The position numbers and the translations under genes were made by a program. From Zeugodacus cucurbitae (lineage: Eukaryota > Arthropoda > Insecta > Diptera > Tephritidae), in contig NC_071671.1 of NCBI RefSeq assembly GCF_028554725.1, positions 23,869,501-23,933,500 on the forward strand: a DNA stretch of 64,000 nt, read 5' to 3'. This document shows, piece after piece, positions 47,901-60,095 of this stretch (position 1 is its first letter; each line of letters starts with the position of its first letter). A model generated the notes under the pieces. That model did not search any database. It had not been told where the DNA came from and saw only the letters and a list, made by a program, of their open reading frames with translations.

Positions 47901-49017
47901 CCACACACTTCACACGCTACCTCACTACATGCTATATACAGATATTTATATAGTTTATGCGTGATGTATGTAGTATATATGTACACATCTAAAACAATTT
48001 TGTTTAATTTTCTTTTGATTTTCAATAACTTTATTTTGTTTTTTATATAATATATTTTTTATTGTTTTTATTTAAATATTTTATTTGTTTATAGCTTAAT
48101 TTATGCATGGTTGAATGCTTGCAACAAAAGAGAAAAAAATTCCACTAGACTTAGCTTAGATTTCACTTAAAGCTAACTGGTTTATGCTAAAGTTACAAGT
48201 GCCGAAATTCAATGTGCTATTTTTTACTCAAAAAACTACGTTCTAGTGTTTTTTTTAGTTTATATGTATGCTTTTGCTATTTTATATAAGTAGCTTCCAT
48301 AGAAAATTGGAAGCATACAGGCGCACAGCAGACCGGCGCTGTGCTGTGTTTTGTTGCACTTGTCACTCTAAACATAATTTGTTTTTGTTTTCTACGCTAT
48401 ATTTATTTAAATTGAAATAACCACTAGGCGCAAAATTATTTATATAATTAAATAAGCCAGCATTCAAATAGTTAACGCTTCTTTGTTTTTGTTTTGTTTT
48501 TTTTTTTTTTTGTTACAACTCGTTATACAATATACAATATTTATAATCGTAATAACGCACCTAAAAACACATTACAACTTCCATTATGTTTAATAATAAT
48601 TAAAATTTACAAAAAAAAAACTATTTAAATAATAATTATAGTTTAAAAAACAATACGTTACTGAAAGTTCTAGTTTTATGTTTTATATTACAACGCATGC
48701 GCTGTTGCCGCATTTTAGCGGCATTCACTGTTTTGTTGCCTTTTTGTCGCTTGCTTTTTTTCATTATAGACTTTTCAATTTTTTTTTTTGTTTTTGCATT
48801 TTTTTCATTATTTTCATTTTAGTATTGTACATTTCTCCGTTAACAAACCATGCCGCAATTTGTTTTTGTATTTTTTTCTCATAATAATTATTTAATTAGA
48901 AAATGAAATTTGCAAATTTAATTTAATTTACAACATCTGGCAACGCCATTGGCCGGTGAAATGTACATACAAAGTTTTAGTTTTGTTCTATGACGTCACA
49001 ATTCAGTGCAAAGACTT
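44972..49017. other. Very AT-rich region between THAP and Acsl
   Basis: From about 46920 to 47820 the DNA is almost only A-rich AAATAAA-type sequence, so the Phe/Leu-rich open frame at 47481-47254 is an artefact. The right-hand part, toward 49017, is likely the 3' UTR of Acsl, which reads from the right. No gene or RNA is recognised. Confidence 0.5.
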
Positions 49018-52000
49018 TCATGACGCGTACATGCGATTGATATCTGATTGGTAGCGTTCTTGTATTTCCTTGCGTTTCAGCTTGAAAGCGGCCGTTACCA
49101 GACCCATGTCGGGTGACCAAACCTCCTTGCAAAGCGTAATGACGCCGGGCACTTCATACTTTTGCAATTTGCCTGTGCGAAAAACGAAATGAGTTAAATT
49201 ACGGTTACATAATTGTCATCTCTATTGAGCACTTACATTTTCGTGCGTGTTCGGCTAGTTCCTTCAGCACCGCCTTCTCCATAACAGGCGACGTGCATAA
49301 CTCTTCGAATGATTTGCACTTTAAGCTATTGCGTTCGGCCAGTTCTTCAAGATGTTTGTGATTGGGCACTACCAAGCCGACGGTGAATTGTTTGGTTGGA
49401 TCGCCGTAAATGCAGATATTCTCTACAATGGGGCAAGTCTTCAGTTCGGATTCAACTTTGCCGAGTGACACGTATTCGCCGGCCTGCAGCTTAACCAAGT
49501 CCTTCTTGCGATCTGTAAATGATTAAAAATGGAATTGCATGAGTATTGGAGAGTTTGTAGAAATTTTTTAAGATAATTTTTATTTAATAAAAAATCACAA
49601 TATACTGTCCAAGTCATTTTTGCGATCTGAGAGGATTAAAAACGGAATTGGATATGTATTGGAGAGTTTGTAGGCAATTTTTGTTTTTTTTTATGGAAAA
49701 TTTTTATTATAAAAAAATGTTAATACACTGTCAAAGCCCTGGTTGCGATCTGAGGGGACTATAATAGAGATGGATATGTATTGGAGAGTTTGTAGACAAT
49801 TTTTATAGAATTTTTTTTTTATTAAAAATATTAATATACTGTCCAAGACCTTCTTACGATCTGCGAGGATAAAAAATATAGTTGGATATGTATTGGAGAG
49901 ATTGTAGAGAATTTATAGAGAATTTTTTTTATATTATTATATATACTATCTATGTCCCTTTTTAATCTGAGAGTACAGTATACTCTCGAAAAGTAAATTC
50001 TCAGAAAGTAAATAATCTCGGAAAAGTTAATCACCTTTAAGATTACACATGCACCTCGAAAAAGTAAATTTTTTAATTTACTTTTCAGAGAGTGTGATAA
50101 AAAATTTGAAACGAAGCAAGCAGCGTTTTTTACGATGTTGCAAAAACACTTACTCTCTTGTTTATCGCGTATTTTTAGTAAATAAACTCTCCTACTTGAT
50201 CCACTTGTTTAAAAATGAAAACGATGCAAATCAGGTATCAGACTTTTTGAATTGTCGTACAAAAATGGTCAGAAAATATATTGCAAAAGAAAAAAAAAAA
50301 CAAAAGAATATTCAAGATTTTTTCTCTTCATAGTAAATACATATGTAAATGTAAATATGTTTTTCATGTAAATCCATATGCTCCCATTGAAGCATATAAA
50401 TGAATGAATTTTTTAAGTTTAAAAATGCATTTAATATTATAAAAACAGGTAATTTATGTATATATTTGGAAAAGTAAATTATTCGAAAAAGTAAATTACC
50501 CAAAATACCAATCGATTTACTTTTCGAGAGTATACTGTATTAAAAATGGAGCTGGAGAGATTGTGTAGAGAATTTTTAAGGATAATTTTTTTTTTATAAA
50601 AAAAAATAATAATATACTATTCAAACTCAGACTAGTTCAATATAAATGACTTTATTAACTAAAATTGTTTATAACCTCAAATTTCATCAAATTTGCTTGA
50701 AATATTATTTAAATTAAATAATTGTTGATAAAATTTATCAAAATTGTCAAATACAATGCATAAAATCAATTTCAGCTTTAAAGTAAAGCACTTTAAATAC
50801 TCCAAAGACCTCTTTAACCTTAAATTTCACCAAATTTATTCAAACAAAATTACTTAAAATATTAATTAAATGAATTATTAGTTGATTAAATTTTACAATT
50901 TAAAGATCAATTGCAATGCATGAAATCTGTTTCAGATTCTAATAAAGCACTTTGATCGAAATTCGTTTCTAACCTCAAATTTTCAACAGACTGATTTTTA
51001 ACACTTAGCACAAATTGTTATTGCTTTTCAACTCACCAATGATTTTAAGTACACCATCTGGATGAATTTCACCAATGTCGCCAGTCTTAAACCACTGTTT
51101 GCCATCCTCTTCGAAGAATTCCTCAGCAGTTTTATCGGGTAATTTGTAGTAACCTTTCGATACACAATCACCGCCTATTAACACTTCGCCCTAGAATTGA
51201 AAAATATTCGTAAATTACAATCACTAAGGGAAATAAGTAATTTTGTAAGTCCAACCCACCTGTGGATATGGTTTATTCGTAATACGATATCTGCCCTCCT
51301 CCCAGTTGACTAGACGTATGTCACAGACGGTCAGCGGTGCGCCAGTGCGACCATAAGTCAGATCACGATCTAAAGTTAAGGCAAAACAATTAGTTATTAG
51401 GAAATGGTTTATTATCAATATTGGACTTACCATCCATAACAGCGGCGCCCGATGTAGTCTCCGTCAGCCCGTAACCTTGTACTACCTCAACGCATAAACA
51501 TGTTTTGATTTGTTCGTGTGTATCGGGTGAGAGTGGCGCACCGCCGGAGAGCACTAAACGCACGCGACCGCCCAACAATTTGGAGACCTTCTGAAAAACT
51601 AACCTAAGAGGCGAGAGATAAGAAAATTTTTAGTTCAATTTATTACAAAACTACTTTTTACTTTATATGGCTTACTTATCAACCAATGGCGTCTGATAGC
51701 CACGATGCGTCCAACGCACTTTGTATTGGTAGAGAAATTTGAAGAGCGCCTTCTTGAAGGCCGAACCCGAATTCACTTTGTCATTAATGCCCTTGGAGAT
51801 GCGATCCAGAATCAACTAAAAGCGGAAATAGTTGAAAATTCAAGTAAAAGAAAGATGAAATAATAATTATTTTCTCAACTCACCGGCACGGAAGTCATGC
51901 ATGTGGGTCTCAAGACGGTCGCGTCACCTTTGCTGCCGCGCATAATCTTGCTGCTGGTGTCAATCAGCGTCAATGGTGTGGAATATCCAATGGGTACGCC

Positions 52001-55000
52001 GGTCATTAGGCAAACACTTTCGGCGAGTAATTCGAAAACGTGCGCCAGCGGTAGGAAGCTGTAGGGAGAAGAGGTGGGGTTATTCCATTATTTGATTCAC
52101 TCCTTAATTTCTTACCCAATCAGCACATCGTCGGGCTTCACGGTCACCACATCACAGAAACCCTTCATGGTGGCAATGCAATTTTGATGCGACAATAAGA
52201 CGCCCTTCGGTGTGCCTGTGGAGCCGGATGTGTACATAATGATGGCTGTGTCTTCGGGTTTGGGTGGTACGCTCTCTGTGGGTGGACAGAAGGGATTGAT
52301 TATTGTCAAATATAATTTAATAAAAACAAACATCATTACACACCAAATTTGCTCTCCTGCCCCATGCGCACCACTTGCGAGAAAGCGAGTACGCGTACAC
52401 CGTTCTTGAAGCCTGTTGTATCGGTCTTATGCAACTGATCCTCCATATAGATAACGGTATTCACATTGGGGCATTTGTCCAGCAATTGCTTGAATTTGGG
52501 CAATAGCTCGTGTGATGTGATCACTGTGGTGACTTCGGTTTCGCTGATGCCTAAAAGAGGAATTTAAAAAACAAGAACAAAAACATTAATCACAATACAA
52601 AAGTCTACCCAAAAACACAGAAGTACTCACAATGCGCCACACCATCATCACCCAATGTCGCGTAAACAGTTACAATGGACATCGCCTGCTTGAAGCAACC
52701 ATGCGCCGCAATCATCCATTCGGCACGCGTCTCGGCAAAGATAACGATATTCTGTCGCGCGCTCTGACCACACTCACGCAGGCCACGCCCGAAAGCGGTA
52801 GCCATGCGATCGGTCTCAATGAAATTCTTCCACTTATACTCGCCCATATTGTACTTCTTGAAGATGCGTCCGTTCGGTTGCACCTCATCCTCTTCGCTGA
52901 GGATCTGCCGCGTGCCCAGACAACGTTTGTTCGAGTGCACCTTGGCCACATAGTTGAACATCTTTTCCAGTGTGTCGATGTTGTTTTGCAGCATCTTCAC
53001 GTGAACCTCGCGTGGCGGTTCAATCGTGCGATACGTCAACGAATGTTCATCCGAGCTGACCACGCGCGCCTAAAAGATAGCAATGCAAGAGAATTAGTAT
53101 GTTTTCGAGGTTTGGAAATGGAAATATAAATAAGTTTGCCAGTGGGTGTAGGATAGTGAGATATTCACACATCAACTTTTGGAACCCAGTGTCAGTTTAT
53201 TGTTGTTGTTGTTGTTGCATTAAATATACATTTAAATAGACAGTTACGGCATAAAAAAAAATTGTGGGTAATGGTGAGGTAAATTGTTTGTTTTGTTTGG
53301 GGTTTGGTGAGTAAAATGGTTGAAGTAGACAATGCGCCTAAAAGTAGATTTTTGTTTGCGAAAAAACTTCGTACGCTGTTTCGAAACAACGTGAAAACTT
53401 GAAAATTTTTATTTTTTTAGAAGCTTTAAAGAAATTTTGATTTGTAATAACGTTTTTAGTACATTTTTGGAAATAAAATATTAAGTTTTAAATAGTTTTT
53501 AAAAACAAAAAAATTATTTGTATTTAATTTATAATATTTTAATAATTTTTTTTTAATTTTTTCATTTTATATTTTTTTCATAAAAAAGTTTTTTTTATTA
53601 ATTTGGTAAAAAAATTTCATTTAAAAATATTTTGTATAAAATATATTTAAAACAATTTCTTTTTTTGAAAAAAGTGAAGTTTAATTATTATAATTTTTTA
53701 ATTAAAAATAAAATAAATTTTTAATCTGAAGTAAATGTAAAAATTATCGTAAAAGTATGCAACATTAAAGAAATTGTTAAAATAATAAATAACTCGCAAA
53801 ATTTAAATAATATAGACTATTTAAAGAATTTTGCACCAAAAAAAACTGAAAAAATATAGTTTTTAAGGCAGAAAATTTTTAACACATCGGGACCACTTCC
53901 TGCCACCATTTGGGTACACCGTGATTGGCTGAGAGTGGGGTAAAACATCGAATAAAAATAATTATGTACCAACCCGTCAAAGAATATACAACTTGTGAAC
54001 ATCTCTGGTGCATGGGAGTGTTTTTGAATAAATAATTAACAATTATTTTATTATTTGAATTTAAAAAAAAAAAATATATATATATACTTTTTTATTTTTT
54101 AATGTTTTTGAAATTGTACAAAAAAAAATTATTAAATTATAATAATAAATTATTTAAGCCAAATTAAAAGAAAACAAGTATCTGTACATAAACAATTAAG
54201 GATATCCGGAACGATAGGAAACACCGTTAACAAAATTAAAGGAAATACTATGTATACAACAAAAACACAAACAAATGAGAGCAAAACCTCAATGTCATCT
54301 GCGGCAAAACGCGGTTTCTCGTCCGTGCCGGCGCCGAATTTCTTAACTGGAACAGCCTGACGCAAAAGCCAAAAACAAAATATGAAGAAAAACAATAACA
54401 ATAACAAACAGATAATAAACAAAAACAGAGATATGAAACGATTATAAGCATGAGCAACTTTGTAGATAAACACAATGCGACGGTGAGTATGTTGTTGCAA
54501 CACACAAAAAAAGCAAGCATTTTTATGAGTGTATGTTTGTATGTAATTTTTTTGCGTGTATGGGTGTCAGCTGTTTTAATATATTGTATTTATCGTTTCG
54601 ACTGATTAAAAATTCATTAAAAGTGTTTAGCAGTGCCGCTTAGAATGTTGGCCATAAATTTAATTGCCACAAACTTGAGTTTATTGTTGTTTAATAATTT
54701 TTCGATTAAATGCATATTTCACAGTTGTTTTGTTATCTTGACAACAACGTTATAATCATAAAAATCCAAATGGTTGAAGGACTGTACAGATTTCAACATA
54801 GCCAAATTTGCCTGATAAGGCATCAAGTGTGGAGGTCCAACTTAATAAAAAAAAAATAAATTTCCATTCAAATTTTTTTGGAAATTTAAATAATTTGTAA
54901 TGCGAAAAAATAGTTTATTTAACATTTTTATTAATTTACATTTTTTATTATTTTATATTTGCTATTATTTTATATTTTCTATTATTATTTTAAATATTTT

Positions 55001-57531
55001 ATTTTTTTATTTTTAATTTTTTTTTAAAGACTTTTCTATATTATATACCTAATTTTGCCATTTTTGAAATTATTTGGAGAATACATATATATTTCAAAAT
55101 GAATTCAAGTGGTCCGTTATCATGCTTGAAGATCAAAAGTGAAGTGAAAATATAAATAAATTCTGTATTGCACGTATGCACAGGTACAAAGTCTAAAGTT
55201 TAAAATTGTCAGAAGACTTCCTGTAACAACACAAGGGTCAATAAATAAAACATCACACTATCATTATTAGTGATTTAACACAGGTGGCGGGCGTAGACAA
55301 TGATAACTTGTTAGCAAGTAGTAAAACTTAACGGCAAAAACAACAAGTAATGATGAGAATCACATAATTAGCGATAATTACTAAATAATTATTAGCAGCC
55401 GTCAAGTGTGTATGTATGCGGAAAAAATTAATATATTTGTATAATAAAAACTCAAAATGATTTTAAAATTGAATATAGTAAACAAAATCGTAAAAAATAA
55501 AAATAAAAATTTAAAGAAAGAAAACTAACAAACACTTAAAGAAAAAAATAAATAAACATAAAAAATAAAATTGAATAAATATAAATAAATATAAATAAAT
55601 AAATAAAATATACACTTAAAGAAAAAAATAAATAAACATAAAAAATAAAATTGAATAAATATAAACAAATAAATAAAATATATATAATAAATATAAATAA
55701 AAACAAGTAAGGAAGGGCTAAGTTCGGGTGTAACCGAACATTTTATACTCTCGCAATTTATTTATTTAACTTTATTTATATTATATAATACACAATTTGA
55801 CCCACATATTCGTCATATATATTGTATAAAGTCCATTGAAAGTTGGAAACCATAATATTTGGTTAGAAGCACCGAGGTCCTCATGTTCGATATATGGGGC
55901 CTTGAAAACCTATGGTCCGATTTCGGCGATTTTTAGAATGGGGCTGCCACACTATTAACATAGTATTTGTGCAAAGTTCTGCACCGATATCTTTACTAGT
56001 ACTTACTTTATATATTGTAAAGTAAACGAATCAGATCGTCTTCAAAGTTCTGGTATATAGGAAGTAGGCGTGGTTGTGAAGCGATTTGGCCTATTTTCAC
56101 AACATATCATTGGGATGTAAGGAAACTATTACAAACCAAGTTTCATTAAAATCGGTCGAGTAGTTCCTGAGATATGGTTTTTGCCCCATAAGTGGGCGAC
56201 GCCACGCCCATTTTCCATTTTGTAAAAAAATCTGAGTGCAGCTTTCATTTGCCATTTTTTATGTGAAATTTAGTGTTTCTGACGTTTTCCGTTAATGAGT
56301 TAACCCACTTTTAGTAATTTTCAACCTAACTTTTGTATGGGAGGTGGGCGTGGTTATGATCCGAATTCTTTCATTTTTGGACTGTATTAGGAAGTGGCTA
56401 AAAAAAACGACTGCAGAAAGTTTGGTTTATATAGCTCTATTGGTTTGCGAGATATGTACAAAAAACTTAGTAGGGGGCGGGGCCACGCCCACTACCCCAA
56501 AAAAATTACATCCAAATATGGCCTTCGATCCTACGATCCTTCATACCAAATTTTATTTCCATAGCTTTATTTATGGCTTAGTTATGGCACTTTATGTGTT
56601 TTCGGTTTTCGCCATTTTGTGGGCGTGGCAGTGGTCCGATTTTGCTCATTTTCGAAAGCAACATTCCTATGGTGCCAAGAAATAAGTGTGCCAAGTTTCA
56701 TCAAGATATCTTAATTTTTACTCAAGTTGCAGCTTGCACAGACGGACGGACGGACAGACATTCGGATTTGAACTCCACTCTTCACCCTGATCACTTTGGT
56801 ATATATAACCCTATATCTAACTCGTTTAGTTTTGGGTGTTACAAACAACCGTTATGTGAACAACACTATAATACTCTCTTTAGCAACATTTGTTGTGAGA
56901 GTATAATAAAAATAAAAAAATAATAATAATAATTAAATAGAAAAAATAAAAAAAAAATAAACAAAAAAAATAATTAAATAGAAAAAAATTAAAAATAAAT
57001 ATTAAAAAAAAATAAATTTATTTTCTAATTTGAAAAAAAGATATTTATCAACAGTTTCTAAATTAAAAAGAAATAATCAACAATTTAAAAACTAAAAAAA
57101 TATGTATTTAAAAATATGATATATAAAAAATAAATAAAAAAAATTAAATATGTTTAAAAATTAAAAAATAGATATTAAAAAAAAAAATAAAATTAAAAAG
57201 GAACAATAAAAAAAATCGTATTTTTACTAAATTATAAAAATATAAAGTTATTTTTATTTTTACCAATTTCAATTTAACCAATTGAAATGTTTTTTCTAAA
57301 TAATTTTTTTTTTATTAAAAAAATTAAACTCAAACTCACTTATATTTTAATTTTTATTTTCCTCCACATTGAATTTATTTTCATTTTTACACTCACCTTG
57401 ACGCGTCGCGACTCCTCTCTTCGCTTCCATGGCCGCTGCAACACCAAATAAACCGGCAATGTGATTATGTCACAGACAAAAGCGAGCACTTTGATAGCAC
57501 CGATCGCGCTCTGCACCCAGAAACTTTCCAT
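49018..57531 (-). CDS. Acsl: Long-chain fatty acid-CoA ligase, ACSL3/4 type
   Basis: Exons in order are 57531-57397, 53069-52631, 52550-52344, 52275-52116, 52058-51884, 51815-51676, 51603-51431, 51369-51260, 51190-51037, 49512-49237 and 49172-49018. All GT-AG joins keep frame and sum to 2124 bases, 707 residues, the usual length. It activates long-chain fatty acids with ATP to acyl-AMP and then acyl-CoA at ER, lipid droplet and other membranes. Residues ~5-33 are a membrane anchor (VLAFVCDIITLPVYLVLQ). The AMP-binding motif IMYTSGSTGTPKG is at 273-285, the GYGLTE motif is in exon 51603-51431, KTGDIGE is near 548-554, and the hinge DRKKDLVKLQAGEYVS starts at 565. The ATG lies one base after an acceptor, so a non-coding 5' exon must lie further right. 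One replacement was noticed: AHC instead of the AHG I expect after GDDGV. Confidence 0.95.
49495..50600. repeat. Tandem array copying an Acsl splice acceptor
   Basis: The edge of exon 49512-49237 and the adjoining intron ('CCAAGTCCTTCTTGCGATCTG ... TATTGGAGAGTTTGTAG') recurs at 49609, 49731, 49843 and about 49950, giving five units of 107-122 bases. On the coding strand units 2-4 retain CAG|ATCG(C/T)AA, the acceptor and the first codons of the real exon. Unit 5 is interrupted by the TA-flanked element at 49976-50537 and resumes after it (ATTAAAAATGGAGCTGG). Confidence 0.8.
49976..50537 (+). mobile_element. pogo-type deletion derivative in an Acsl intron
   Basis: It is flanked by TA at 49974-49975 and 50538-50539. 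The ends are CAGTATACTCTCGAAAAGTAAA and the inverted TTTACTTTTCGAGAGTATACTG. A plus-strand frame (50049-50333) ends in '...NENDANQVSDFLNCRTKM' and 'KEKKKQKNIQDFF', like the C-terminus of pogo/Tigger transposases, so it is the shrunken remnant of a larger element. It inserted into the tandem array of the intron and lies opposite to the Acsl reading direction. Confidence 0.85.
53070..54287 (-). other. Acsl intron sequence, no element seen
   Basis: AT-rich, with a GTT run near 53201-53217. I see no coding or mobile sequence in it. Confidence 0.5.
54288..54356 (-). CDS. Acsl: Possible 23-residue cassette exon of Acsl
   Basis: Within the 4.3 kb first coding intron, 69 bases encode AVPVKKFGAGTDEKPRFAADDIE, preceded by CAG and followed by GTTTTG. 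The length is a multiple of three and its phase (0) fits between '...SRRVK' and 'ARVVSSDE', so including it gives 730 residues and skipping it gives 707. The G+C-rich coding-like composition stands out from the AT-rich intron. The donor GTTTTG is weak, as often seen at regulated exons. It lies just after the membrane anchor, on the cytosolic side. No transcript evidence is available to me. Confidence 0.5.
54357..55702 (-). other. Acsl first-intron sequence with A-rich tandem repeats
   Basis: From about 55490 to 55700 a unit CACTTAAAGAAAAAAATAAA... recurs (at about 55528 and 55612), followed by AAATATAAATAAA runs. The DINE-1-like copy E sits in this A-rich repeat. No exon is supported. Confidence 0.5.
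55703..56906 (-). mobile_element. DINE-1-like element, copy E, in an Acsl intron
   Basis: The left end is ACAAGTAAGGAAGGGCTAAG, the GTTCGG/CCGAAC hairpin and TTTTATACTCTCGCAA; the right end is AATACTCTCTTTAGCAAC...TTGTGAGAGTATAATA. The GACGGACGGACGGACAGAC block is at about 56738-56760, and CACGCCCAC words are frequent. Both ends are intact. Its first ~700 bases closely match copy C (same 'GGGGCTGCCACACTAT' block). It reads in the same direction as Acsl. Confidence 0.88.
56907..57396 (-). other. A-rich intron sequence next to Acsl exon 1
   Basis: It is nearly pure AAATAAAAA/ATTAAA-type sequence up to the donor at 57396. Nothing else is visible. Confidence 0.5.
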
Positions 57532-57532
57532 T

Positions 57533-60095
57533 CTGGCAATTAGATATGAAAATGAAATGCATAGCATTAGTCATATAACATAACGGTATATTTTTACTAA
57601 AAAAATCAATTTATTTTGTAATTTTTGTAAAATTTTCATAATTTCTTGTAATTTTTTGTAATTGTCAAAGTCACATGTTCAGAAAACGTCAGTAAACAGC
57701 ACAGATCAGTTGATGAACACAACACTAAATCATCAACTCATACCATATATGAGTGTAAGACTTAAGTTTAAGTAACTTTACTTTGTCCACTTACTTAACG
57801 TAAAGTTCAAAGTAAATTACGGTATAAACTAACAACACGCACACCGAAAATAAAAACGCGAAATAAATAAATTTACACGCCCCAAAAACTGTACGTCCTC
57901 AGCTAGATGTAATTAAGTACTAAACGCCAGCACAAATGCGACTAAACTAGAAGCGAAAATAATTCTCTAAATACACTGTGGGCCTGTGGCGTATTAAGAA
58001 ATTTATTTGTCTGTCTGTATGTATGTATGTATGTACGCTTTACTTCATTTCAGCCAACTTAAGTTAAGTTGTAGGGTCGTCGCACGTAAAATTTTAGTAC
58101 GAAAATCTGCGCCGGTGTGTGTATATGTGTGTGTTATCTCGACGTTTACGAAACTTAGAGCAACAAGTGCAAGAGGCAAACGCAGCCAAAATAAAAACAA
58201 CAAAATATGAGTCGCGTGCGCTTTTCCTTGTATTGGTAGCTGTGATAAGACTGCTGCTGTTGTGTCTCATTTGTTGTTGGTTGGTATTGGTAGAACAGAC
58301 GTCGACGTCAGCTGATCATTAGCTGATAAAAACATAACGCCAACACAAATGAGAAAGCACATGTCATTACATACAGACACAAATGCTACGCTCACCGCAT
58401 GCAACCATGCCACTTTTCGGCCGCTCGCAGTTTGCTTTTGATCCACCCATACATACATACAGTTAAGTACCCCAGCACGCTAACAGGCGGACCTTGCACG
58501 ATCAGTTGTCGATCAGTGTTGATAATTGTGCTAATTTTTGTGCGAAATTAGTGTGCTTAGCAATAATATAGTTATTTATGATTATAGATTCATGCATGCT
58601 TTATTGTTGTTAATTCATCAATGTTGTAATCACATAAGACTTGAGACACGCGAGAGTATTACGTTTAATCTAGGAAATTGCACAGTCGATTTGATGAGAA
58701 AGGTCGCGATGTGTTCTCTCTTCTACAATGCAGACAGTTTTTTTAGACTACTCCCACACCTTACATCACCTAGCTTACACATTACAGCCCTACCCGGCAT
58801 TTAACCAGTGGTTAAGAAGAGGCTTTTCAAAAGTACTACATTTAATTGGGGCTTCTTAATGGATTTTCACTTTCAAAGTGACAAAAAAAAAATAAAAATT
58901 TAACCGGCGGTTAAATATTTAACCAACGGTTAAAAATTCAAAAATAATATTATGGGGTTAATATATTTATTTTTATGTATTAACTTCAAACTGACAATGA
59001 ATAAAAATTTAACCGGCAGTTAAATATTTAACCAACGGTTAAAAAATCAAAATGTTAAAAAAAAAATTAATGTTATTTTTTGAGTTAAAATTTAAACAGG
59101 AAAAATATCAAAATTTAGTGGTATATTTAACCAGCGGTAAAAGTAATAAAAAAATATTTTATGTTTTGTAATTTTTTTAGGCATTAAAGGCTCAAACAGA
59201 AGCATTTTATATCTAACTGACTATAGCACTATTTTTATTTCGTAATTATAGTTTGATTCTCCATAAAAAAAAATGAAACATGCGTTATCATTATAAATTA
59301 TGCACACACAATAAATTGAAATTATTGTAAACACAATAAAACTATAATTATCAATTATCGCTATTACATTTACAACCGTAAAAACAATAACTTTACAATC
59401 GTATGGTTCACTGTTGAACTTTGGACCGATACGTAATTACGTACTATTACTATGCATTAACTTATCAATAAAAAGCCTGCGCTGATTGCAAAACGTTGAA
59501 ATTTTACCTCGCAACTATGGAAGGAGGAAAGAAGAAGAAGGTTTCTTAATGAAGTAAAAAAAAAAAACAAAAAAAATAAGAAAAAACAATAACAAACTTA
59601 TCTATCACTTAAACTATAAGATAAAGCAATATATATATACAAGGGTAGGTCAATAGATCAGTAGAAGTGGTCAGAATTTGTTTAAATATTAAAATATATA
59701 CATTTCTTCATAACTTGAGGATACGTTTGTCCTTAGAGGAATAGTTTTTTTTCTGCACACTATATATATTAATTTTTTTTTTAAGTTTTTAAATAAAAAT
59801 TTATGATTTTATGTATTTTTTAAACCATCCAAATTTTAAGATATAGAAAATAACCAAAATTCAAAAACAAATACTAAAAAAACGTATTTATCTTATCATC
59901 ACACTATGTGGTGCAACAAATTATTTTACAACAACAAAAATGCACTAAATATCGAGAAATACGCATTACAAATACTTAAAAAAACTTATCAGGACTGATA
60001 AATATTCAATAGAAATCTAAAATAATTTTTTGTAGTTTAATTTTCAAATTCTTATAGTAATTTACTTATTTCAATATCTATTTTGATTAATATTT
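57533..60095. other. Acsl: 5' side of Acsl, probable intron or promoter region
   Basis: The acceptor at 57533-57534 implies an untranslated exon to the right, but I cannot place it. A G+C-richer patch at about 58060-58520 is a candidate promoter. It contains a TGTA/TGTC run at 58011-58035. The palindrome cluster at 58801-59141 also lies here. No further coding frame is supported. Confidence 0.4.
58801..59141. repeat. Cluster of TTAACCNNNGGTTAA palindromes
   Basis: Palindromes or near-palindromes lie at 58801-58815 (AGT centre), 58900-58914 (GGC), 58919-58933 (AAC), 59009-59023 (GGC, one arm changed), 59028-59042 (AAC) and 59126-59141 (partial). The pair at 58900/58919 recurs as a pair 109 bases later, so part of the cluster arose by tandem duplication. 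The half site ACCGG/AACC is similar to Grainyhead-type sites, but this is only a resemblance. Confidence 0.75.
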
